This document shows, in pieces, positions 37,764 to 46,515 of a stretch of DNA of 64,000 bases. Every line of letters begins with the position of its first letter. The first letter of the stretch is position 1. A program made the translations under genes and the position numbers. This DNA comes from Burkholderiaceae bacterium. GTDB lineage: Bacteria; Pseudomonadota; Gammaproteobacteria; Burkholderiales; Burkholderiaceae_C. Location: assembly GCA_018780645.1 (NCBI GenBank), contig JADMJJ010000007.1, positions 62,001 to 126,000 of the forward strand, in the 5' to 3' direction. The notes beneath the pieces were generated by a model. That model saw only the letters and a program-made list of their open reading frames with translations. It was not told where the DNA came from and did not search any database.

Positions 37764-37781
37764 AAATCGTATAAACGATTT
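37764..37781. promoter_or_regulatory. Perfect palindrome at the histone-like gene promoter
   Basis: AAATCGT-ATAA-ACGATTT, two 7-base arms around a 4-base centre, lies 17 bases upstream of the start codon in an unusually AT-rich patch. It probably overlaps the -10/start region, a good place for a repressor, possibly the protein's own RHH-like domain. Confidence 0.6.
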
Positions 37782-37826
37782 ACACCATATCACGAACAGC
37801 CGCGCCCAGGCCAGTGGGCGGCGCCT

Positions 37827-38444
37827 CTAGATCTTTGGAATCCTGATCCGGCTGACCATCAGCGAGCCGGAGATCGCGAACATCAGCACCAGTGGATGCA
37901 GGCGGAAGCCCGCGATATGGACCACGCCGAACCACAGCTGATCTCCCAGCGCGCCCTGCCAGGCGGCCAGGGCCAGCACCATCACCAGGCCCATCGAGGT
38001 GGGGATGGGCGTGCCCTCAAAGTACCTGACCTTGCCGTCATCGCCGGCGAGCTCCTCGGCGGTGACGTTGTAGCGCGCCAGCCTCGAGACGCCGCAGGCG
38101 ACGAAGAACACAAGGATGATGCGGTCGTACAGGCCCTGCATGCCGCAGCCATAGGCAATCGCCGCCGGCGCCACGCCGAAGGAAATCACGTCGGCCAGCG
38201 AGTCCAGCTCGCGGCCCATGGCCGAGCTTTGCTGGCGCCAGCGGGCGATGCGGCCGTCAAGCACATCGAACACTAGGGCCACCGGAATCAGCGCGCAGGC
38301 GAAGTAGATGTGCATCACCTCGCGGGTCTGCAGGTAGGACATCACCGCAAACAGCGCGCCCACGCCGCAGAAGGCATTGGCCAGGGTGAACCAATCCGCA
38401 AGGTGGAACTCGCGGATCATCGAAAACGGTTTGGGTCGGTTCAT
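37827..38444 (-). CDS. pssA: CDP-diacylglycerol-serine O-phosphatidyltransferase
   Basis: A 205-residue inner-membrane enzyme making phosphatidylserine, the precursor of phosphatidylethanolamine, from CDP-diacylglycerol and serine. The CDP-alcohol phosphotransferase signature D-x2-DG-x2-AR-x8-G-x3-D-x3-D is fully visible as DVLDGRIARWRQQSSAMGRE followed by LDSLAD. About six to seven hydrophobic helices. The start at 38444 (MNRPKPFSMIREFHLADWFTLANAF) is typical of type II PssA in Burkholderiales. Monocistronic as far as can be seen. Confidence 0.92.
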   Translation of the reverse strand: MNRPKPFSMIREFHLADWFTLANAFCGVGALFAVMSYLQTREVMHIYFACALIPVALVFDVLDGRIARWRQQSSAMGRELDSLADVISFGVAPAAIAYGCGMQGLYDRIILVFFVACGVSRLARYNVTAEELAGDDGKVRYFEGTPIPTSMGLVMVLALAAWQGALGDQLWFGVVHIAGFRLHPLVLMFAISGSLMVSRIRIPKI

Positions 38445-38478
38445 GGCGGCAAGGATAGTCCAGGCGGCCGCGCGTTGC

Positions 38479-40227
38479 CTAACGGGCGGTCGCGGGCAAG
38501 GGCAGCGGCCTGCCCTCGGACTGCGCAGGCACGCGCAGTCCCAGCAGCCGGCTCAGGGTCGGGGCGATATCGGCCACCTCGACGCGGGTGTTGACCTGGC
38601 CCTGGCCAATCCAGCGCGGGCCGTAGCTCAGGATGGGCACATGGGTGTCATAGGCATGGGGCGTGCCATGCGAGCTGCCTCCCACCCGCGAGCTGATCAG
38701 CCAGTTCGGCTTGACCACCACCTGCAGCGAGCTGGCGATGTCCGGGTGCCAGGACTTGCGCATCGCCGCCAGGTGGGGCGTGCTCACGTCCTGGCTCTCA
38801 AGCAAGCGCTGGGCCGCCCCCGAGCTTGCCTGACCCCCTTGGGGGGCCTGACGCGAAGCGGCAGGTTTGGGGGCGCTCAGTAGCTGCTCGCGGGTGAACA
38901 CATCGGCGATGCCATCTACCTGCAGCAGCAGGGTCTTGGCCTCCTTGTCGACAGCGGCCGGATCGAGCTTCTTGGCCGCGATCAGCTTGCTGTCGAGCAG
39001 GACGCCTCCGCCCGACCAGCCCAGCGCCCACTTGCCCTCGCCGAACTTCTGGGCCAGGCCGGTGTTCAGCCAGGCCAGCGTCTGGCTCGGGTTCAGCCGG
39101 CCGGCGTCGAGGCCCTGGCTGCTGCTCCATTCCGGCGTGTCCACGAAACCATGGTCGGCGGTAAGCACGGCCACATAGTTGCCGGCGCCCACCTTCGCAT
39201 CCAGATAGCGGAAGAAGGCCTGCAGATGCTGGTCCAGCCGCAGCATGTGGTCGTGCGACAGGCGCGACTCGGGTCCGAAGGCATGGTTCACATAGTCGTG
39301 GCTGGACAGGCTGATCGACAGGATGTCGGGTGTGTCGTCCTGGCCCAGCGCCTCGCCCTCGATCGCCGCACGGGCGAAGGCCAGGGTCAGCTCGTCGGCA
39401 AAGGGGGTGGCCAGCAGATTGCCGTAGAACAGCGGGCCTGGTTTCTCGTTCTTGTCGCCGATCAGCGCCGGCAGCCTGTTGCCATTGCCGCTGTTGACCT
39501 GCCAGGCCTTGCCGTCGGGCACCGACCGTGTGTAAGCCGCCTCGGGCAGCAGGGCTGTCCAGCTCTGCTTGAAATAGGCATCGGCCGGCTTGGCCGCATT
39601 GAAGGTCTTGACCCATTGCGGATGGGCCGGCATGTAGTAGCTGCTGCTGGCGAACTGGCCGCTTTCGCCCATATACATATAGGCGGTGCCGAGCTTGCCA
39701 GCGGGCAGGATGGCGCCGCGGTCCTTGCCCGAGATGGCGATCACCTTGGCGCCGGGTCGCGCGCCACGCAGCACATCCCCCACGGTCTCGGCACGCAGAT
39801 TCCTGGGGCTGGTGCCGGCCAGCGGCGCGGTCTTGTTCTCCAGATACTGATGGGCCTCGTCTCCGGTGCAATAGACGGGCGCACCTGTGTTCGGGTTGCG
39901 CCATTCGTTGCTGATGATGCCGGTGCGGTGCGGATAGGCGCCGGTCAGCATCACCGCGTGGCCGGCCGCCGTCACGGTGTGGCCATGGCCGTAGTGGGCG
40001 TCCGCGAACCAGGCGCCGCGATCGAGAAAGCGCTTGAAACCGTCCGGTGCCAGCTGGTCTCGGTAGCCGGTGACCTGGCGCATCGGCAGCCCGTCCACCA
40101 CCATGAAGACCAGCAGCTTGGGCGGGGGCGTCGCGGCAACCGGTGCCGTGCCGCAGCCGACCAGCAGTGCGAGGCCGGCCAAGCTAAGCAGGGCGGCGCG
40201 AACCAGGGGGTGGTCAGTGAGCTGCAT
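38479..40227 (-). CDS. Alkaline-phosphatase-superfamily lipoprotein (PafA/nucleotide-pyrophosphatase-like)
   Basis: 582 residues with a lipobox (LALLVGCGTAP). The metal and nucleophile landmarks are VFMVVDGLPMRQVTG, GHGHTVTAAGHAVMLTGAYPHRTGI (nucleophile Thr in TVTAAGH), SISLSSHDYVNHAFGPES, VLTADHGFV and, late, GSSHGTPHAYDTHVPIL. This pattern fits PafA-like periplasmic phosphomonoesterases. Residues ~450-474 (APKPAASRQAPQGGQASSGAAQ) are encoded by a dispersed repeat inserted in frame; the sequence resumes normally after it. Divergent from the Cache-domain gene. Confidence 0.88.
   Translation of the reverse strand: MQLTDHPLVRAALLSLAGLALLVGCGTAPVAATPPPKLLVFMVVDGLPMRQVTGYRDQLAPDGFKRFLDRGAWFADAHYGHGHTVTAAGHAVMLTGAYPHRTGIISNEWRNPNTGAPVYCTGDEAHQYLENKTAPLAGTSPRNLRAETVGDVLRGARPGAKVIAISGKDRGAILPAGKLGTAYMYMGESGQFASSSYYMPAHPQWVKTFNAAKPADAYFKQSWTALLPEAAYTRSVPDGKAWQVNSGNGNRLPALIGDKNEKPGPLFYGNLLATPFADELTLAFARAAIEGEALGQDDTPDILSISLSSHDYVNHAFGPESRLSHDHMLRLDQHLQAFFRYLDAKVGAGNYVAVLTADHGFVDTPEWSSSQGLDAGRLNPSQTLAWLNTGLAQKFGEGKWALGWSGGGVLLDSKLIAAKKLDPAAVDKEAKTLLLQVDGIADVFTREQLLSAPKPAASRQAPQGGQASSGAAQRLLESQDVSTPHLAAMRKSWHPDIASSLQVVVKPNWLISSRVGGSSHGTPHAYDTHVPILSYGPRWIGQGQVNTRVEVADIAPTLSRLLGLRVPAQSEGRPLPLPATAR
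38808..38880. repeat. Dispersed palindromic repeat, copy 2, in frame inside the phosphatase gene
   Basis: GCTGGGCCGCCCCCGAG ... GACCCCCTTGGGGGGCCTGA ... TTTGGGGGCGCTCAG. Both ends and the core are shared with copy 1 in glpD, and the core with copy 3 at 60070. On the coding strand it encodes a Pro/Ala/Gln-rich stretch. Confidence 0.8.
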
Positions 40228-40380
40228 GGATTTTCACGTTCTATGAGGTGGCTCAAGTGTGCCTGAGTGCGACCTGGGCACCATGCTGCAATGCGCCCGT
40301 CCGCATTGCCTTGTCGGCCTCAAGTGCCGGCGCGGGGGGCCGATGAAGGTACCTGTGTTCAACAACCGTCGGAGATACTG

Positions 40381-40839
40381 ATGAAGCTGTGGAAATTGCT
40401 GTCGGGCCTTGTGATCGGTGCGTCGCTGCTGGCCTCGGCCCAGGCGCAGGAACGTGCCACCCAGGCCGAGGCCTCGGCCCTGGTTGATGCGGCAGTGGCC
40501 CTGGTGGCCAAGCTGGGCGTGGAGAAGGCCGCCGCCGAGTTGACGAATGATGCGAAATGGCGCGCCAAGGGCACCAGCATCTTCCTGCAGGACAACAAGG
40601 GCAACTGCCTGGCTCATTCGACCAATGCCAAGCTGGTCGGCAAGAACACCTTGGAGATCAAGGACCCCAGCGGCAAGGCCTTCATCAAGGAGATGACCGA
40701 TCTGGCCGCCGGCAAGGGCACGGGGTGGGTCAGCTACGAGTTCGCCGACCCGATCGAGAAGAAGATCACCGCCCGGGTGGCCTACGTCAAGAAGGTGCCT
40801 GGTTTTGACGGGTTCGTTGGCGGCGCCACCGTGAAATGA
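40381..40839 (+). CDS. Secreted single-Cache-domain protein
   Basis: The start at 40381 (MKLWKLLSGLVIGASLLASAQA) gives a 152-residue secreted protein after the signal peptide. The mature part is one Cache_2-type domain (ALVDAAVALVAKLGVEKAAAELTND, FLQDNKGNCLAHSTNAKLVGKNTLEIKDPSGK, GKGTGWVSYEFADPIEKKITARVAYVKKV). Such free-standing domains bind small ligands in the periplasm. It is divergent from the phosphatase gene and converges with the cyclase-PilZ gene; a functional link with the latter is only suggested by neighbourhood. Confidence 0.82.
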   Translation: MKLWKLLSGLVIGASLLASAQAQERATQAEASALVDAAVALVAKLGVEKAAAELTNDAKWRAKGTSIFLQDNKGNCLAHSTNAKLVGKNTLEIKDPSGKAFIKEMTDLAAGKGTGWVSYEFADPIEKKITARVAYVKKVPGFDGFVGGATVK

Positions 40840-40854
40840 GGCTGAGGTGGCGAG

Positions 40855-41982
40855 CTACTGCGCCGCCACCAGCAACTGCACAAACAGCTGGATGTGCATA
40901 TTGGTGTCGGGGTTCACCGAGGTGAACTCCAGGCCGGCGAAGAAGCCATCGGCGTCCTGGCCGACCTTGACCACCTTGGCATAGATGTCCGAGGCGCGGT
41001 AGTCGACCAGATGCAGGTCGAACTCGAGCTTGACGTCGGTGTGCACGTCCAGCCCATGGTCGAGCTCGACCAGCACGCCGTGGTAGCCGATGTCGCGGAT
41101 GCGGCCCTTGATCGCATAGGGCAGCACGATCTTGTTCTGGATCGCATGCAGCACGCAGGGTAACTTGACCTCGACGCGATGGCTGCGCCGGATTTCCTGG
41201 CGCGGCACGCGCAGGTCCAGCGACGGAATGGCCAGCAGCTCGCGCAGCCTCACCACCTGGGCCTTGCCCTTGACGAAGACCTCCATCGGCTCGCTGACCT
41301 CGATGTAGTCGGCGCAGCGCTGGCACGTGGTTTCGCTGATCAAGACCTGGCCGCGCAGGCTGAAGGCCTCGATGCGTGAGGCCAGATTGACCTCGTCGCC
41401 GATCACCGTGTATTCGGAATAGGCCGCCGAGCCGAACTTGCCGGCCATCACCGTGCCGGTGTTGATGCCTATGCCCATGTACAGCTCGGGCAGGCCCTCG
41501 GCGAGGTGCTCGTCGTTCAGCGCGTGCATGGCCACCTGCATCTCGATCGCGCAGGCCAGCGCGCGCTTCACGTCATCGGCATGCTCCAGCGGCGCACCGA
41601 ACAGCACCATGATGGAGTCGCCCATGAATTTGTCTATGGTGCCGTGGTGGCGGAACACGATCTCGCTCATGCGGCCCAGGCACCGATTGAGCATGCTGAT
41701 CACCACCCCGGCCGGCTGTGTGGCCGACATCGCCGTGAAGCCGCGCAGATCGGCCAGCACGATGGTCACCTCGCGGCGCACAAAGGAGAAGTCGCTGGCA
41801 TCCAGCGGCTGCAGTCCGCAGGCACGGGCCACCGCCGCCTCCATGTCCATGGCGGCGGCGTGATCCAGCGGCGCGCCGGTCTCGCGCGCGATGATGGCCT
41901 GCAAATGCCGTACCGCTTCCTTGGCTGGGTCGTCTTTCATCCGGGTCCGGGCGTGAGTGCCCGCTAATGGGGCAAGTGACAT
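40855..41982 (-). CDS. Class III adenylate cyclase fused to a PilZ domain
   Basis: 375 residues (Met15 at 41940 is an alternative start). The cyclase domain (~65-245) has all catalytic positions: metal-binding D78 and D122, adenine-specifying K118 and D196, and transition-state N199/R203 (NLASR). This predicts ATP as substrate. The C-terminal PilZ domain (~260-375) has RRSHR (265-269), but the second motif reads DIGYHG (297-302) where c-di-GMP binders have D/NxSxxG, so Ser is replaced by Gly. The protein appears soluble and may join cAMP synthesis to c-di-GMP or surface signals; the link is inference. Confidence 0.88.
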   Translation of the reverse strand: MSLAPLAGTHARTRMKDDPAKEAVRHLQAIIARETGAPLDHAAAMDMEAAVARACGLQPLDASDFSFVRREVTIVLADLRGFTAMSATQPAGVVISMLNRCLGRMSEIVFRHHGTIDKFMGDSIMVLFGAPLEHADDVKRALACAIEMQVAMHALNDEHLAEGLPELYMGIGINTGTVMAGKFGSAAYSEYTVIGDEVNLASRIEAFSLRGQVLISETTCQRCADYIEVSEPMEVFVKGKAQVVRLRELLAIPSLDLRVPRQEIRRSHRVEVKLPCVLHAIQNKIVLPYAIKGRIRDIGYHGVLVELDHGLDVHTDVKLEFDLHLVDYRASDIYAKVVKVGQDADGFFAGLEFTSVNPDTNMHIQLFVQLLVAAQ

Positions 41983-42038
41983 ATTGTGTCAGGCCTGTGT
42001 GACCGCGAGACTACCCATTCACCCGCAGTCGGTCTTCA

Positions 42039-43286
42039 TCAATGGGATAGAGCCTCGTCGAGCACCTCGACCCAGTGCATCACCGGCGTCGTCGTGCCGC
42101 TTTGCAGGTGCTGGATGCAGCCGATATTGGCCGAGACTATGGCCTGGGGGTTGCCGGGCGTCAGCTGAGCCAGCTTGCGGTCGCGCAGCTGATAGGCCAG
42201 CTCGGGCTGCAGCACCGAATAGGTGCCGGCCGAGCCGCAGCACAGATGGCTTTCGCTTGCGGCCAGACGTACATCGAAGCCCAGCGCCGTCAGGTGCGTC
42301 TCGACGCCGCCGCGCAGCTGCTGGCCGTGCTGCAAGGTGCAGGGCGGATGGAAGACCAGCTGCCGGCGCTTGATCTGCGTCAATTTGGGTTTCAACCGAG
42401 GGGCGATATCGGCCAGCAACTCGCTGAGGTCTCGGGTCAGCGCACTGATGCGCTGGGCCTTGTCCGCATAGGCGGGGTCATGGGCCAGCGATCGACCGTA
42501 GTCCTTGACGGTCACCCCGCAGCCGGAGGCATTCATCACGATGGCCTCGACCCGGCCCTGATCGGTCAGGCCCTGCACCAGCGGCCACCAGGCGTCGATA
42601 TTGCGGCGCATATCGGCCAGGCCGCCTTCGTGGTCATTCAGATGCGAGCGGATCGCGCCGCAGCAGCCGGCGCCGTCGGCCGCCAGGCTCTGGATGCCGG
42701 CGGCGTCGAGCACGCGGGCGGTGGCGCTGTTGATATTGGGCGCCATCGCCGGCTGCACGCAGCCCAGCAGCATCAGCACCTTGCGCTCGTGGCGGCGGCT
42801 GGGCCAGCGGTGCGCGGCGGAGGGGCTCTTGGCCGGCACCTTGTTCTTCAGGCTTTGCGGCAGCAGGGGCCGAAACAGCTGGCCCAGCTTCATCGCCGGG
42901 CCGAACAGCGGCGAGGTCAGCCCCTCCTTCAGCAGCCAGCGCTGGGCCTTCTCGGCCGCCGGCCGCTCGACCTTGTTCTCGACGATCTCGCGGCCGATGT
43001 CCAGCAGCTGGCCGTACTGCACACCCGAGGGACAGGTCGATTCACAGTTGCGGCAGGTCAGGCAGCGGTCCAGATGCTGCTGCGTGCTGCGGGTCACCTC
43101 GGCGCCTTCCAGCACCTGCTTCATCAGATAGATGCGGCCGCGCGGGCCGTCGAGCTCGTCGCCCAGCAGCTGGTAGGTCGGGCAGGTGGCGGTGCAGAAG
43201 CCGCAATGCACGCAGTTGCGCAGGATGGCCTCGGCGGCCTGGCCTTCGCGGGTGCCCTGGAACTCGGGCGAGAGAGTGGTTTGCAT
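42039..43286 (-). CDS. glcF: Glycolate oxidase iron-sulfur subunit
   Basis: 415 residues with two 4Fe-4S motifs, CVHCGFCTATCP (~31-42) and CLTCRNCESTCPSG (~75-88). Two CCG-type cysteine-rich domains follow (DGAGCCGAIRSH and ESHLCCGSAGTY). It transfers electrons from the GlcD/GlcE flavin unit to the quinone pool when glycolate is oxidised to glyoxylate. Last gene of marR-glcD-glcE-glcF; the gap after glcE is 12 bases. Confidence 0.95.
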   Translation of the reverse strand: MQTTLSPEFQGTREGQAAEAILRNCVHCGFCTATCPTYQLLGDELDGPRGRIYLMKQVLEGAEVTRSTQQHLDRCLTCRNCESTCPSGVQYGQLLDIGREIVENKVERPAAEKAQRWLLKEGLTSPLFGPAMKLGQLFRPLLPQSLKNKVPAKSPSAAHRWPSRRHERKVLMLLGCVQPAMAPNINSATARVLDAAGIQSLAADGAGCCGAIRSHLNDHEGGLADMRRNIDAWWPLVQGLTDQGRVEAIVMNASGCGVTVKDYGRSLAHDPAYADKAQRISALTRDLSELLADIAPRLKPKLTQIKRRQLVFHPPCTLQHGQQLRGGVETHLTALGFDVRLAASESHLCCGSAGTYSVLQPELAYQLRDRKLAQLTPGNPQAIVSANIGCIQHLQSGTTTPVMHWVEVLDEALSH

Positions 43287-43298
43287 GGGGTGCCAGGG

Positions 43299-44387
43299 TC
43301 AGAGAGACGTGTACAAACGGCCGGGGTTGAAGATGCCCGCCGGATCGAAGGCCGTCTTCAGGCTCTTGTGGATACGCAGCAGCGGCGGCGCCAGCGGGGT
43401 GAACACGCCGCCCGATTTGTCACGGGCGCGGAACAGCGTCGCGTGACCACCGGCGCGCAGAGCCGCCTCGCGCACCTGGGCGCCGGGCAGGGCGGTGGTC
43501 AGCCAGCGCTGCGCGCCGCCCCACTCGATCAGCTGCTCGCCGGGCAATGCCAGCGGCGGCGCGGTCTGCGGCAGGCTCAGCCGCCACAGCGCCGCGCCAC
43601 CCTCGACGGCCCGCTCGGCGCCGACGAAGAACTCGTCCTGCTGGTGGCGCAGGCCGCTCCAGAACTGCGCGGCCAGGCCGGTCTCGATCACTTCACCGCC
43701 CAGCGCCTTCTGTGCCGCGGCCACCGCCGCCTCGGCGCCGGCCAGGCGCAGCACCAGCGCACCATCCCACCAGGCGCTGGCATGCAGCGGCAGCGGCTTG
43801 CCGGCCCATTCGTTCAGCTGCACCAGGGCCTGGCCCTCGGCCATGTCGAAGCGCAGCGTGGCGGTGGCGGCCGGCCGCGGCAGCACCTTCAGCGACACCT
43901 CCAGGATCACGCCGAGAAAGCCCATGGACCCCGCCAGCAGCCGCGAGACGTCATAGCCGGCCACGTTCTTCATCACCTGGCCGCCAAAGCTCAGGACCTC
44001 GGCGCGGCCGTTCAGCAGGGTGGCCCCGAGCACGAAGTCGCGTACCGAGCCGACGCTGGCCCGCGCCGGGCCGGCCAGGCCCGCGCTGACCATGCCGCCC
44101 ACCGTTCCCCGGCCACCGAACAGCGGCGGCTCGAAGGCCAGGCACTGGTTCTTTTCGGCCAGCACGGCCTCCAGCTCGGCCAGCGGGGTGCCGGCACGCA
44201 CGGTGACGACCAGCTCACTCGGTTCGTAGCTGCTGATGCCGCTCAAGCCCGTCAGATCCAGCGGTTCGCCGCGCGGCAACTCGCCATAGAAATGCTTGCT
44301 GCCATGGCCGCGCAGGTTCAGCGGTGTGCCGCTGGCCAGGGCGGCCTTGACCTGGTCTATCAAGGCCTGTTGGGCTGTGTCAGTCAT
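43299..44387 (-). CDS. glcE: Glycolate oxidase FAD-binding subunit
   Basis: A 362-residue flavoprotein with the PCMH-type FAD-binding domain (LRGHGSKHFYGELP, TVRAGTPLAELEAVLAEKNQCLAFEPP, GRGTVGGMVSAGLAGP). The family C-terminus is recognisable in LLRIHKSLKTAFDPAGIFNPGRLY. It forms the glycolate dehydrogenase complex with GlcD and GlcF. Three bases separate it from glcD, so it is coupled in the operon. Confidence 0.95.
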   Translation of the reverse strand: MTDTAQQALIDQVKAALASGTPLNLRGHGSKHFYGELPRGEPLDLTGLSGISSYEPSELVVTVRAGTPLAELEAVLAEKNQCLAFEPPLFGGRGTVGGMVSAGLAGPARASVGSVRDFVLGATLLNGRAEVLSFGGQVMKNVAGYDVSRLLAGSMGFLGVILEVSLKVLPRPAATATLRFDMAEGQALVQLNEWAGKPLPLHASAWWDGALVLRLAGAEAAVAAAQKALGGEVIETGLAAQFWSGLRHQQDEFFVGAERAVEGGAALWRLSLPQTAPPLALPGEQLIEWGGAQRWLTTALPGAQVREAALRAGGHATLFRARDKSGGVFTPLAPPLLRIHKSLKTAFDPAGIFNPGRLYTSL

Positions 44388-44390
44388 GGG

Positions 44391-45881
44391 TCAGAACCTC
44401 GGAATCTCGGCAAAGGCCAGCATGCCGCGCTTGACATGCATGCGGCCATATTCGGCGCAGCGCTGCAGGGTAGGTATTACCTTGCCGGGGTTGAGCAGGC
44501 CGGCGGGGTCGAAGGCGCTCTTCAGCGCCAGCATCTGCGTGCGCTCCTCGGGCGAGAACTGCACGCACATCGAGTTCAGCTTCTCGACGCCCACGCCATG
44601 CTCGCCGGTCACTGTGCCGCCCATGGCGACGCTGGTTTCCAGGATGTCGGCGCCGAACAGCTCGCAGCGGTGCAACTGGTCGGCATCGCTGGCGTCGAAC
44701 AAGATCAGCGGGTGCAGATTGCCGTCACCGGCATGGAACACATTGGCGCAGCGCAGCTGGTACTTCTTTTCCATCTCCTGGATCGCCAGCAGGATGTCGG
44801 CGACGCGCTTGCGCGGAATCGTCGAGTCCATGCACATGTAGTCGGGGCTGATGCGGCCGCTGGCCGGGAAGGCGTTCTTGCGCCCGCTCCAGAACTTCAG
44901 CCGCTGGGCCTCGTCGGCGCTGACCTCCATGCGCGTGGCGCCGCTGCCGGCCAGCACGGCCTGCATGCGGGCAATCTCCTCTTCCACCTCCTCTGGCGTG
45001 CCGTCGCTCTCGCACAGCAGAATGGCCTCGGCCGTCAGGTCGTAGCCGGCATGGACGAAGTCCTCGACGGCGGCGGTCATCGGCTTGTCCATCATCTCCA
45101 GACCTGCCGGGATGATGCCGGCGGCAATGATGGCGGCCACCGCGTCGCCCGCCCGGCGCACGTCATCGAAGCTGGCCATGATGCAGCGCGCGATCAAGGG
45201 CTTGGGTACCAGCCGCACCAGCACCTCGGTGATCACCGCCAGCATGCCCTCACTGCCGACCATCACGCTGAGCAGGTCCAGGCCCGGCACGTCCAGCGCC
45301 TCACCGCCGAATTCGATAGCCTCGCCCTCCATCGTGAAGCCGCGCACGCGCAGCACGTTGTGCAGCGTCAGGCCGTACTTCAGGCAGTGCACGCCGCCGG
45401 AGTTCTCTGCCACATTGCCGCCCAGGGTGCAGGCGATCTGGCTGCTGGGGTCGGGGGCGTAGTACAGGCCCATCGGCGCGGCCGCCTCGCTGAGCGCCAG
45501 ATTGCGCACGCCGCATTGCACGCTGGCCGTGCGGGCCAGGGGATCGATGCGCAGGATCTTGTTGAACTTGGCCAGCGACAGGGTCACGCCCAGCGCATGG
45601 GGCATGGCCCCGCCCGACAGGCCGGTGCCGGCGCCGCGCGCCACCACCGGCACCTGCAGCGCGTGGCAGGCCTTGAGCACCGCCGCGACCTGGGCCTCCG
45701 TTTCCGGCAGGGCCACCAGCAGCGGCTTTTGCCGGTAGGCGGTCAGGCCATCGCACTCGTAGGGCACGGTGTCTTCGATGCGCCAGAGCAGCGCATGGGC
45801 GGGCAGCAGCGGCGACAGCGCGGCGACGATCTCGGCCTGACGGGCGGCCGTACCTGAAGCGGTGGGGAGTGGAGCGTTCAT
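44391..45881 (-). CDS. glcD: Glycolate oxidase subunit GlcD
   Basis: 496 residues from ATG 45881. The FAD_binding_4 signature is VPVVARGAGTGLSGGAMPHA, followed by VAENSGGVHCLKYGLTLHNV, and the C-terminal segment HAGDGNLHPLILFD precedes GTVTGEHGVGVEKL. It is the catalytic flavin subunit oxidising glycolate (or D-lactate) to glyoxylate. The start overlaps the MarR gene stop (ATGA), so regulator and enzyme are translated from one message. Confidence 0.95.
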   Translation of the reverse strand: MNAPLPTASGTAARQAEIVAALSPLLPAHALLWRIEDTVPYECDGLTAYRQKPLLVALPETEAQVAAVLKACHALQVPVVARGAGTGLSGGAMPHALGVTLSLAKFNKILRIDPLARTASVQCGVRNLALSEAAAPMGLYYAPDPSSQIACTLGGNVAENSGGVHCLKYGLTLHNVLRVRGFTMEGEAIEFGGEALDVPGLDLLSVMVGSEGMLAVITEVLVRLVPKPLIARCIMASFDDVRRAGDAVAAIIAAGIIPAGLEMMDKPMTAAVEDFVHAGYDLTAEAILLCESDGTPEEVEEEIARMQAVLAGSGATRMEVSADEAQRLKFWSGRKNAFPASGRISPDYMCMDSTIPRKRVADILLAIQEMEKKYQLRCANVFHAGDGNLHPLILFDASDADQLHRCELFGADILETSVAMGGTVTGEHGVGVEKLNSMCVQFSPEERTQMLALKSAFDPAGLLNPGKVIPTLQRCAEYGRMHVKRGMLAFAEIPRF

Positions 45882-46426
45882 CGTGGCGTGCTCGTTGATT
45901 CGGTTGGGCCGTGACGGTCCCGCGTGCCGCCGGCATGGCGTTGCACCGGCCGGCCCGGCATCGGAGCGTCGCGCAGCGTCTGGGCGCGGCACTGCAGCTT
46001 GTTCAGCAGGGCGTCGAGCTGGGCCAGCTCGATGGCGTCCAGATCATCGACCAGCGCCTCATTGAAGGTGCCGGCCTCTGCCATCGCGCGGACATACAGG
46101 GTCTGGCCTTCGGCTGTGGCGCGCAGCAGGGCGCTGCGTCCGGCCGCCTGGCGCGACAGCAGGCCGCGCTCGACCAGTCGGCCGACGGCGCGCGACACGC
46201 GGGGCCGGTCCAGCCAGCACAGCTCGGCAATCCGCGATGGCGCTAGTTCGCCTTCCTGAACCACCAGCGCCAGCACATGCCATTCGCGGCGCGTGATGCC
46301 CAACTCACCCTCAAACAGCCGCACCAGGGGCAGGCTGCAGGTGCGCACCACGCGGGTCAGCCGGTACATCAGCAGGTCTTCCAGCTGCTGTGGGTGCTTC
46401 AGACCATGGTCGGAGGTGAGGCTCAC
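45878..46426 (-). CDS. MarR-family regulator of the glycolate operon
   Basis: 182 residues if GTG 46426 is used; the ORF track starts further upstream but would overlap the divergent Bug gene. The winged helix is clear: LFEGELGITRREWHVLALVV, then LAPSRIAELCWLDRPRVSRAVGRLVERGLL. The C-terminus is unusually long and Arg/His-rich (PGRPVQRHAGGTRDRHGPTE). The ATGA overlap with glcD and the divergent Bug gene suggest it controls both units, perhaps responding to a carboxylic acid. Confidence 0.85.
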   Translation of the reverse strand: MSLTSDHGLKHPQQLEDLLMYRLTRVVRTCSLPLVRLFEGELGITRREWHVLALVVQEGELAPSRIAELCWLDRPRVSRAVGRLVERGLLSRQAAGRSALLRATAEGQTLYVRAMAEAGTFNEALVDDLDAIELAQLDALLNKLQCRAQTLRDAPMPGRPVQRHAGGTRDRHGPTESTSTPR

Positions 46427-46515
46427 GGGTTTGAGTGCTTGATTGTTTTCTGCAACTGACAGGGCCGATGTTAGATTGGTTTGGCCGTCCCACCACACAC
46501 AGCCAGGGTAGAACA

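Noticed and set aside
42075-45857. 1260-residue plus-strand ORF
   Set aside because: Antisense shadow of glcF/glcE/glcD: low-complexity H/R/Q/G composition, no family motifs; the minus-strand genes are unmistakable.
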